Assembly: GCA_021018995.1 (NCBI GenBank)
Contig: CM037584.1
Coordinates: 147,391,317 to 147,455,316, forward strand
Length of the DNA: 64,000 nt
Origin: Chloranthus sessilifolius
Lineage: Eukaryota > Streptophyta > Magnoliopsida > Chloranthales > Chloranthaceae
Direction of reading: 5' to 3'
The notes under the pieces are model-generated. The model was not told the DNA's origin. It saw only the letters and a list, made by a program, of their open reading frames with translations, and did no database searches. Positions within the stretch are counted from its first letter, which is position 1. Each line of letters opens with the position of its first letter. Below, one piece after another: positions 55,620-64,000 of this stretch. Made by a program: the position numbers and the translations under genes.

Positions 55620-55900
55620 ATTCGTGGATAATCAGTCCATGCCAAGGATTACATTGAATTCTTGCATATCCAATATGATCAAATCTGCCACCAATTCATG
55701 ACTTTCGTAATCCCTGATGGCGACTATAACTGACTGACACACTGTATCGGTACTGACTGCATTTCTTGTTGGGACTGATACCGCCAAAATAAAGTCTAAG
55801 GTCTCGAGAATAACCTTCACTTTGTTCGCAAATTGCGGTGTCACAAATAAGTTAGTAGACCCTGGATCTATTAACACTCTTGCTTCATAACAGAGGTAAT
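55620..55900 (-). pseudogene. Aspartic protease of the Del-type element
   Basis: Cleaves the gag-pol polyprotein. The active-site segment reads VLIDPGSTNLFVTPQFA (D-P-G-S in place of D-S/T-G; seen in other plant elements too), and the C-terminal motif is FNVILGMD at 55632-55660. The frame ends at a stop just before RT. Spacing to gag (56064) and to RT (55592) fits a normal pol. Confidence 0.8.
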
Positions 55901-56063
55901 CACCCTTACCATACCTTTGTAAAGTACCTACGTCACATGCATAATTAAATAATTACATAGGCACTAATAGCTAGGTTATGTAAACAATAGGATTTAAAAG
56001 ACTGCTTCTAGAATTAATGCACCTTCTCTATTTAAAATTTCAAATCAATGATATATCTTGAAT

Positions 56064-57384
56064 TTAAAAAGAAATTTCACCTTGGATAATATCATTGCTA
56101 TTCTGGGCATCCTGAGCGATAATAGCATATGCACGCCCCTGCACAATAGGCCTCACTGTCTGTATAGGCCTTGGAGTAACAGCTAATGCCGTCCTCTCCT
56201 TCCTCAGCTCTGGGCAATCCTTAAGCATATGCTCCATCAAATTTCCACAGTTAAAGTGTCCACCCGTAACCCGTCTATAATTTGAGTCTTGTGAGCCTTG
56301 CCACATCTAGCGCACGTCTCAGTCGGAGTGGATGATGTTGCTCTTGAGAAATCTTGAGTAATTGATACTTCGGTAGTGGTAGCAGGGCCCTCGTAACAGA
56401 AAGGTCTCCCAGATGCAGGCATAGGTGGCCTAGAGTAATTGGTCTAAGCAGGTTGTCTTGAAACTAGTGCTACGAATCTTAGCGTTTTGTTCATCGACTC
56501 ATAGTTGCTTGGTCTCCCTTGACTTGGCTTACTCTTACTCTGCTGGTCTCATCTTTTATACATATCATCGATATCCTTCTCGGCAACCAGTGCCTTCCCT
56601 ATAATCGCTTCATAGGTCTCCAACTCTAGCACAGAGATCCTATTATGAATGATCGGCCTTAAGTCGCTTTCAAACTTGTTGGCCTTCATCAATTCCGTGG
56701 CCACATACTGAGGAGCAAACCTAGACAGCCTCGTGAACTCCGTACCATATTCTCGTACGGTCATCACTCCTTGCTCCAATGTTAGAAATTTAGCAGCCAT
56801 CTGATTTCTCACTTGCTTTGGGAAGTACTCTTTGTTGAAAACCTCGACAAACTATTCCCAAGCCCACAATCCATCTGGATTGTCTTGCTCTCTCATCCTT
56901 AACACCGATTTCCACAATGGATCGGCTTCTCCCTCCAACTGAAAAGAGGCCCAACTTACTTTCTCCTCTTTCATATATGGTAATCTCTGGAGGAGCTTCT
57001 TAATCTGGTTAAGCCACTTTTCCGCTTCAAGCGGATCTGTCTGACCAAATAAACTAGGAGGTCTCAATCTCCTAAACTCAACAAATGTTGACGGTGTCTG
57101 TGGAATCGGAGGTGTAGGTGACTGCTGATGGTTGACGACACTATTTATAGCCATCAGTGTTGTCTGTTGATCCATGGCATTTGCCACAACCTCCATGGCA
57201 TGTGTCATCCTCTGCCTTTCCTCTTTATCTTGATCTCTTTCCTAGTTCCTCTCTTTCGAAATGCTTCTTTCCGGAACCTCTCTATTACCAATCGGAACCC
57301 TATTGAAACTGGTGGGAATCTCATCCCCACTTCTCAAGTTCCTCCCATGATCGCCTCTCGGTCGTCCTCTACCTCTAGTGGACA
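56064..57384 (-). pseudogene. Gag of the Del-type element
   Basis: The probable start is ATG at 57384 (MSTRGRGRPRGDHGRNL), an arginine-rich N-terminus followed by a stop at about 57240. The capsid is then readable: FVEFRRLRPPSLFGQTDPLEAEKWL, WASFQLEGEADPLWKSV (56852-57208), a stop, NKEYFPKQVRNQMAAKFLTLEQG, MTVREYGTEFTRLSRFAP, and RPIIHNRISVLE (56549-56840). A zinc-knuckle-like region is split over two frames near 56200-56310 (CARCGKAHK; HFNCGNLMEHMLKDCPEL). At least three stops or frameshifts. Confidence 0.85.
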
Positions 57385-57499
57385 TGATGTTCTGCAACAT
57401 GAAATCAAAAGTTTCATTAGTAGAAGGTCCCTATATTCTAACAAAATCTTAAGCATATAAATCACATCTAAGGCTTGTCAAAAATCTCTAAAGCATATG
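57385..57499 (-). other. Leader between primer-binding site and gag
   Basis: Short non-coding leader of the Del-type element. Confidence 0.5.
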
Positions 57500-57510
57500 C
57501 TTTGATACCA
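57500..57510 (-). promoter_or_regulatory. Primer-binding site of the Del-type element
   Basis: Minus-strand reading TGGTATCAAAG, one change from the initiator-Met match TGGTATCAGAG, four bases from the 5' LTR. Confidence 0.85.
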
Positions 57511-57514
57511 ACTC

Positions 57515-59981
57515 TGATAGCCCGAATTTCTGCACCCGGAAACTCGTGCCGTCAGGACTGCCCATAAAGTGATCCCCGAACGAACTGAATACTTGGTATA
57601 TCCACACATAAAGTGGAAACAAAATATATATTTTAATTAAGCAGATAGAGTCACCATAAGGAATTAAATCTTTAATTCTATATAATGACAATGTCCGGAT
57701 CATAACAAAAGATGGTTCTAATCCTATGCAAATCACATGGACAAAAAAACCGAATTGACCAACCAGTGACGAACACTGTCACCAAACAATGGTTCGCAAA
57801 ATAATACAGTACGACATAAATATATGAGTTCTAACAAAATCGGCTGGACATACCAAGCCTCACAATGGATCTCAAAACTAAACTCTCGCAGCGTAACCCA
57901 CTAGAAGAACTCGTCAGGAGGGGGCTCAGTCTCCTCCTCTGGAATGTACTCTAGGTCCTCATAATCAATATCCTCAGTACCCTCGTCTACACCTGTACCT
58001 GTTATGTATAGTCGAGGGTTGAGCTAACATCTAAGCTCAATAGGGAAACATAACTAACATGCATATTTTCACATCACACATATATCTCATGACATAATTT
58101 AAAATATGCTTTTCTTGCTAAGAATCACAATTTAAAAGTATTTAAATTAATAAAAAATGAATATCTGATGTATATTTCAAAACACACTAATCATGGTTGC
58201 TAAAACTTGTTCTTACAACACAAACTTAAATCATTTACTTAAATAAAATCTTGAGCATATATAACATCGAGAGCCACACATATACCGATGGGAACCCTAA
58301 CCACCGTCGTTCAATGAACAATTTACACAATGCCCAAGCCCCTTTGAACGAGGTGACTTGTGCCGAACGAAGTATTACCGCAAAATGGTAATCAAAGAAT
58401 GAATATCCCGCCATACCGGAGCACAAAGGTTCATTCCGCATGAATTCTTAAATCAAAGTGCGAAATTTAACTTATAGTTTATCATCGTGAATTGTGGTAA
58501 TTTATACTAGGTTTGAAGTTTTGATATTTAAAGCTCACACACACACTCATAGCCGATTCTTTTTCACACACACACATAATCTTTCAGAGTGCACATACAC
58601 ACACACTTTTCACATTTAAAACCATAAACGAAGTTCATGCTTTTCATTGACAAAATTTATAAATCACACACACTTTCATCACATCACAAAATCCATGATA
58701 GTTGTAATAAAATGCACATGTTACAGAGTTTTCCCTACCTCAACGCAAAACCAACACGAAGGCTTCTTATTCCGAGCTAGCCCCACTCACACATACTCAT
58801 GCTCATACCTAGAACACACAAATTCACTTCCCGTAAGTCATAAATGACAAGAAACAGGAAGACTAAAAGTCTCACACAGTTCTCCTTATGAAAAATTGAA
58901 AAACCTTTGAATCTGTCCAAATCGATTGATCGATTCCCAAATCGATCGATCGGTTTCCAAAATCGATCGATCGAAATACATTTCGATCGGTCAGTTTTAT
59001 CAGAAAACCAATACATTTCTCATGTCACAATCCGATCGATCGGTTCCCAAATTGATCGATGGAGTTTCAAATTGATTGATTGAATTCAATTTCGATCAAT
59101 CGGTTCTTTCAGAAAACCACACACTTTTAGTGCCATAATCCGATCGATCGGTTCCCAAATCGATCGATCAAATTTCAAATCGATCGATCAAATTCTATTT
59201 TAATCGGTTGGTTCCTTCAGAAACCCTCTAACACGCTCACTGTTTTCACAAATTGATCGATCAGTGTTCAAACAGATTAATCGGTTTCACAAATCGATCG
59301 ATCAAATTTCATTTTGATCGATCGGTTTCTCCAGAAACTTTCATATTTTTTCTCTGACAAAATCGATCAATTGGATACTTATTTCGATCGATCGATTTTT
59401 TCATATTTCTCACATTCACGGGGTTCAACTTCCCAAACTCATTTTCTTTCAAATTGAACTCCTACACTTCTAATTTTTCACCTACATCATACCTAAAGTC
59501 TAATATAATTAAATATCATAATTTCACGTAAGTTTCCTCACCTTTAATTGATTGATTCCTCGATCCATGAGTTCATGCCCAAGCTAGGTTTTCAGAGTCA
59601 AAATTTTGGAATTCTCTTCGATCCTCAATCCCCGAACTCCACGCACAACTCCAATCTTGCACACACCACACTAAGTTTAGAGCTCTCCTTCCTTCTCTCT
59701 CTTCTCAATAAATTCTCAACAACTAAAACAAGAGAAATGAGTTCTCTTATCCCATTTGGCTTTTATACTTTAAGTTAGCTTTTGGGTGTAAAGCCGTTAC
59801 ACCGTACCTCGGTGTACAGTATCAAATGGTTCATATTATTTCTAAATCTTTCTTTTTCACTAAAAATTTATTCTAATTCATTAAATCACTTTAATATTTT
59901 TATATTCTTAGGTACGTGACTAGTCGGGCATGTACACCGAGATGGACTGCTTAAAAGTCAAAATTTTTTTGGGACATCACA
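57515..59981 (-). repeat. 5' LTR of the Del-type element
   Basis: Plus-strand ends TGATAGCCCGAA and GGGACATCACA (minus-strand TGTGATGTCCC...GGGCTATCA). Matches 48511-50895 throughout, with a longer palindrome array (58918-59400). Confidence 0.9.
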
Positions 59982-60282
59982 TTCTGCATCTTCATCAAGT
60001 CGGTGGCTACCAACATTGGTGCAAATTGTGATAAACTCGGTCTCATACTCATGAACACTCATTTGCCCTTGCACTAGATTGGCAAACTGAATTTTCATTT
60101 GACGTCTCTCCATGGTTGGGAAATATTTTTGATTAAAGACATTGGTAAATTCAGCCCAGGTCTACGGTGTTCCCGGTACTCGAGTTCTCTCAATTGATTT
60201 CCACCATGGGTCCTCTTCACCCTCGAGTTGGAATGAAGCCCAACTCACCTTCTCCTCTTCTGTATAGCGAACTCGTTGCAAC
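59982..60282 (-). pseudogene. Gag fragment of a gypsy element
   Basis: Minus-strand reading includes the capsid blocks VSWASFQLEGEEDPWWKSI and MSVHEYETEF, corresponding to the gag at 56549-57100. Only part of the capsid is present. At about 60282 it abuts a pol fragment of opposite orientation, so this is a rearranged junction. Confidence 0.75.
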
Positions 60283-61226
60283 AAGAAGAAAGATGGGTCT
60301 ATGTGACTATGCATCGACTACCAGCAATTGAACAAGTTGACCATAAAGAATCGGTATCCGCTCCCAAGGATTGATGACCTCTTCGACCAACTGCAAAGAG
60401 CGAAATTTTTCTCTAAGATAGACCTACGATCCGATTACCATCCGATGAAGGTGAGAGCTGCAGATGTTCCAAAGACGACCTTTCATACGAGATATGGTTA
60501 TTACGAGTTTCTCGTAATACCATTCGAATTGACAAATACACCAAAGTAGTTCATGGATCTCATGAACCGAGTATTCAGGCCATATCTGGACCAGTGTGTG
60601 GTTGTCTTCATTGACGACATTCTCATATACTCAAAGATGCGAGAGGAGCATGAACAACATCCGCATCTAGCATTGCAAACACTACGAGACTCTCAGTTAT
60701 AAGTAAAGCTCAGCAAATGTGAGTTTTGGCTTGAGCAAGTGAGCTTTTTGGGACACATTATTTCAGAATTGGGTGTAAGGGTAGATCCATCCAAGCTAGC
60801 AGCTGTGTTGAAATGGGAACAACCCAGAACTGTCACTGAGATTCGTAGTTTTCTAGGACTTGCAGGCTACTATCCCGTATTTGTTGAAGGGTTCTCAAAA
60901 ATCGCTGGACCCTCACGCAACTCACTCGAAAAAATATCAAATTTGAGTGGACGGAAGCATGTGAGAAGAGCTTTCAAGAGCTCAAGAAAAAACTGACCTC
61001 TGCACCAGTGCTTACTATACTATCTGGTAGCAGAGGATTTGTCATGTTCACCGATGCATCTCACACTAGATTAGGTTGCGTGTTGAATCAGCATGAACGA
61101 GTGGTCGCATATGGCTCAAGGCAGTTGAAAGACCATGAAAGGAATTACCCCACGCATGACCTGGAATTAGTTGCGGTCATCTTTGCTTTGAAGATATGGA
61201 GGCATTACCTGATCTGTGCCGAAATA
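60283..61226 (+). pseudogene. Gypsy RT and RNase H fragment
   Basis: Plus-strand: KKKDGSM, stop, [56 protein letters not shown], a stop at about 60550, then [14 protein letters not shown] (catalytic F-I-D-D, about 60595-60640), [39 protein letters not shown], a frameshift near 60920, then RNase H with [24 protein letters not shown] and [19 protein letters not shown]. It ends abruptly at 61226, mid RNase H, where an LTR-like sequence starts. Belongs to the Del lineage by similarity to 53781-55592. Confidence 0.85.
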
Positions 61227-62640
61227 TGACTATAATTCACACCTTAAAATAATATTTGGCTATCTGATGAAGGCTAATTGATGGCTGTTGAACAATTTTA
61301 GTGGTTTTAGGTGTTTTTGACCGTTGGATCTTGAGAGAGTACAAAAGAGGATAATTAAGGGTTACACGAGAACATTGGAGCAAGAAGTCAGCAAAAATAT
61401 CAAAATTCGTGAAAATGATTGATTGGCCCAGCCTCCATCAGAAGAATGAAGATGTTGTCTGTCATAGTCAATCGATTGAATCTCATGAATCAATTGATTG
61501 ACATGGATGACAACTTTTTCCCCCTTTATTTTGAAGTTGAATTAATTCAATCGATTGATATATGTAACTCAATCGATTGAATTCAAATTCAAATGATTCT
61601 GCCAAAAGATGGATTCAAAATCAATCGATTGAAATTTGAATTTCAATCGATTGAGCCTATTATGGAAATTTTCCTATCCGCACCCTATAAAAGCAATGCT
61701 ATGCTTAAGGTTTAGGGGGCTTTTTCTGGCAGAATTCTCTTAGGTTTTTCCTAGCTTTTCTTTATAGTTTTGAATTGTAGTTTGTAACTAGGAAAAGAGC
61801 ATTGTAAGGATAAATCTATTGATAAATAAAAGAGCATATTTTGATGACGGCTTCTGGTTTGCATCAGGCATGTAGATCAAGGATGAGTGGCTAAACCCCC
61901 TCGTTCAAGGAGGAAGCAACCCCTAGATGAGTAATTGATTTATTTTTATTTCTACAATTTCTTGTCATCATCATTGAATCATTCAGCTTGTAGTGTGTAC
62001 TTAATATATGATCATCGAATACCCATTTATAGCCGTCAATATTGGTTATCGACGACTATAAAAGAGTCATTCTACCTAGATCTGATCTTGTAGACTGATC
62101 TAGGACACCGTCTGATTGGTTCTTACTGCTGTGATTTCAAATATGAGATACGCTATGCCTTTCGCATGATAAATGTCGTATTAGGATGAGTCATAGTATT
62201 TGGATAGGGTATGCCGGATCAATAATCACACTCTTTACAATTCATTTTTCTTGTAGTTAAATGATGGTATATTGGTGTGATATGAAATTGTGTGATTGAT
62301 TGTTGAGAAATTACAAATCTAGGGTTAACAAACTCCTTGATCATCTTTTAATTGTTATTTTCTTTGTCATCATTTATTCTTACTTAGATCATTATAAGTT
62401 TATCGTTTTAGCATCGTGTGGTGATAACTTTGCAAATCAACTTTCTCTCCCTCTGTACTTCCTTGGGCATTCGTGTTCTCTTTAAAATTATTTCGCGCTT
62501 CCTTGTGGGTACGATACTTGTATTTCTGTGAACTGCTCCATGACAGATTCTTTCTGGGTCTCAGGAATTTGTGGGACTCTTAGCGTAAAGGAGGTACTTT
62601 TGGTGCGAGAAGTGAGAGGGATTTTTATTTTATTTTCGGC
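61227..62640 (+). repeat. LTR-like sequence (+) with TCAATCGATTGA array
   Basis: Starts TGACTATAATTCACACC exactly where the RNase H frame breaks. It contains six CAATCGATTGA/CAATTGATTGA words (61470-61655), a TATA box (cctataaaagc, 61684-61694), a leader, and near its end gtgggtacgatacttgtatt (about 62505-62525), a phrase common near the 3' end of Tat/Athila-type LTRs. The right boundary is uncertain and no second copy is in the window. Confidence 0.55.
61684..61694 (+). promoter_or_regulatory. Putative TATA box of LTR-like sequence
   Basis: CCTATAAAAGC about 30 bases after the last palindrome of the array. Confidence 0.55.
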
Positions 62641-64000
62641 ACCTTATTAATCTCTGAATTATGTCACTTTCCACATCCTAACCTAGCCTTTAATAGACCT
62701 TTGAGCTGACCATTAATTACTTTTTAAGTGTGTTTTTGTAGATAGCAATAAACTACAACTTAGTGCAGCAATCCAATTAATGAGAGCCAAGAAGAAGGAA
62801 TTTAGAGGCAAGTTGTGGAGCTGATGGAATTATAGAGAATGCACCATGGTGGTCCCCACCATGTGGGCCATTTAGCATGCCCTGGACCCCTAGAACTCCA
62901 ACAGGGAGAAGGAAAGTGGACCCAAGCATAGTGGAGTGCTGCTGCAGCAAACTATATAAGACAATTGAGAAGCAACCAGCTTCAACATTTCAACATCTCG
63001 AGCAGCTTAAGCAGCACTGCACACTCAGAACTTCAAGTTCGAGCAGCTCTGTGCTTTCAAGAGTAACTTGTCGAGCAGCTCAAACAAACCGCCAACTTCA
63101 GCACTTCAACATCTCGAGCAGCTTAAGCAGCACTACACACTCAGAACTCCAAGTTCGAGCAGCTTTGTGCTTTCAAGAGTAACTTGTCGAGCATCTCAAA
63201 AAAACCACCAACTTCAGCATTTAAATCTCGAGCACTTTATAGGTGTTGCATTAAACTACTTGAGCAGATCTATACCTGCCGAGCAGTGAAGGAAACAGCT
63301 CGGGCACATCATGTGTGCAGCAAGCTAGCAGCTTGAGCAGTAAAGCAGAACATAACTGCAGCAATCTCTTCTCGAGTGGATCTCGAGCACATTGCAGCTT
63401 CAACATTTAAATCTCGAGTGGTTCTTGAGTAGATGCACCTTCAGCAAATCAATCTCAAGTACATTATCTCTATTGCCTGAACCACACGAGCTGAATGGTT
63501 GAAGCAATGTACCTGTCGAGCTACAGTTTAACGCTTTAAATCAAACCTGTCGAGCTATTTTTACTGAAGCCACTGAACCTCACGAGCTGCATTGCTGAAA
63601 CACTATCCACTCGAGCACTTTATTGTTGAAACAATGATCCTGTCGGGCAGCTGCAACCATTCACTCGAGCTGCATACTTGAACCAAATCAACCACTCGAG
63701 AACCTCTCAAGATTTATATTCTGAAGCTCCAACCACTCGAGGCTCGGGTTCCAGCTTTTGTATTAGAACTTTAGGGATATTTTTGGGATTCCACAGAACC
63801 TGAGGCACATATCCCAATGTGCTGAGTTGTTCCTCACAACTCGGGGCAACAATAGGCTGAGAATAAGCCACGACAGCAGATACCATTGCTTCAATTTTTC
63901 CTTTTTTCTGATTGGCCAAAGTATTTTATTGCTTTATGGATTGTATATATAGCTATAAGCTGCTTTGTAAAACCCAGCCAGGAATACTCTTAGCCTGTGC
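62641..64000 (+). repeat. LTR-like sequence (+) with CTCGAG array, runs off the window
   Basis: Opens with tgtcactttccacatcc, related to the opening at 43396. A TATA-like actatataagac lies at 62951-62962, followed by a dense array of CTCGAGCAGC, GTCGAGCAGC and CTCGAGTGG words (62996-63740), including a direct duplication of ~115 bp (agcagcttaagcagcact, at about 63000 and 63118). Open frames across it are by-products. The right end is outside the window. Confidence 0.5.

Larger units (their letters stand above)
48511..59981 (-). mobile_element. Del/Tekay-type gypsy retrotransposon, structurally full (11.5 kb)
   Basis: Minus-strand element with two ~2.4 kb LTRs (48511-50895 and 57515-59981), polypurine tract, primer-binding site and, in between, gag, protease, RT, RNase H, integrase with a C-terminal chromodomain-like block, and an extra ORF before the 3' LTR. 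Long LTRs and the terminal integrase block place it in the Del/Tekay chromovirus lineage. All genes carry stops or frameshifts. No 5-bp duplication is visible: the left flank is integrase of another Del element while the right flank is a gag fragment, so the flanks were rearranged after or during insertion. Confidence 0.85.

Noticed and set aside
48511..59981. 5-bp target duplication of the full Del element
   Set aside because: Left flank (…taaac) and right flank (ttctg…) do not match and the flanking genes differ, so none is claimed.
1..64000. tRNA, rRNA or snRNA genes
   Set aside because: No B-box-like GGTTCGAATCC with paired A box or other conserved RNA signature was noticed on either strand; a covariance-model scan would be needed to exclude them fully.

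Overview
The window looks like nuclear DNA of a large-genome flowering plant. It has no bacterial-style gene packing. It is built almost entirely of transposable elements nested in one another: Ty3/gypsy elements of the Del/Tekay chromovirus type and of a chromodomain-bearing type with ~1.08 kb LTRs, an L1-type LINE, a hAT transposon whose transposase has a BED finger and a DUF659-like domain, several short inverted-repeat (MITE-like) families, and many tandem duplications and microsatellites. Host-derived sequence is limited to two intact internal exons of TATA-binding protein (TBP) and a decayed PPR-protein fragment. The species cannot be named from the sequence alone.

Layout. 282-3449: 5' LTR, degenerate gag and start of pol of a gypsy element (+), interrupted by a short LTR element (3450-~5842). 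5843-6629: low complexity. 6630-14808: a GC-rich LTR-like repeat family present in direct and inverted copies; one copy was hit by a 5.4 kb hAT element (7193-12641, imperfect 8-bp target duplication), which itself carries a nested hAT MITE (10868-11174) in its transposase gene. 15378-15743: two TBP exons (-). 16300-16460: hAT MITE with a perfect 8-bp duplication. ~16740-24420: one L1 LINE (-), split by a complete LTR retrotransposon (18060-22688, perfect 5-bp duplication CTCTT) and by a terminal-inverted-repeat element (22755-23471). 26410-26881: tandem duplication. 28436-28800: PPR relic. 29479-37767: MITEs of one family, one of them split by a 2.4 kb solo LTR (35238-37637, perfect duplication GAGGA). 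38250-40935: tandem duplications, including a TATA-box-bearing promoter-like unit. 41025-64000: gypsy-rich block with a Del-type LTR, relics of a Del element (45893-48508), a structurally full Del element (48511-59981, -), a head-to-head gag/pol chimera (59982-61226), and LTR-like sequences in + orientation.

How it works together. No operon or host pathway is visible; the logic is a history of insertions. The hAT element, its nested MITE and the 161-bp MITE share one terminal signature and so were probably mobilised by the same transposase type. The LINE and its two passengers give a clear relative dating. The most interesting coding signal is an extra ORF, in sense, between integrase and the 3' LTR in both Del-type elements. 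The most interesting non-coding signal is a set of arrays of short CG-containing palindromes (a different core in each array) in the LTR-like sequences. Nearly all transposon genes carry stops or frameshifts; the TBP exons do not.
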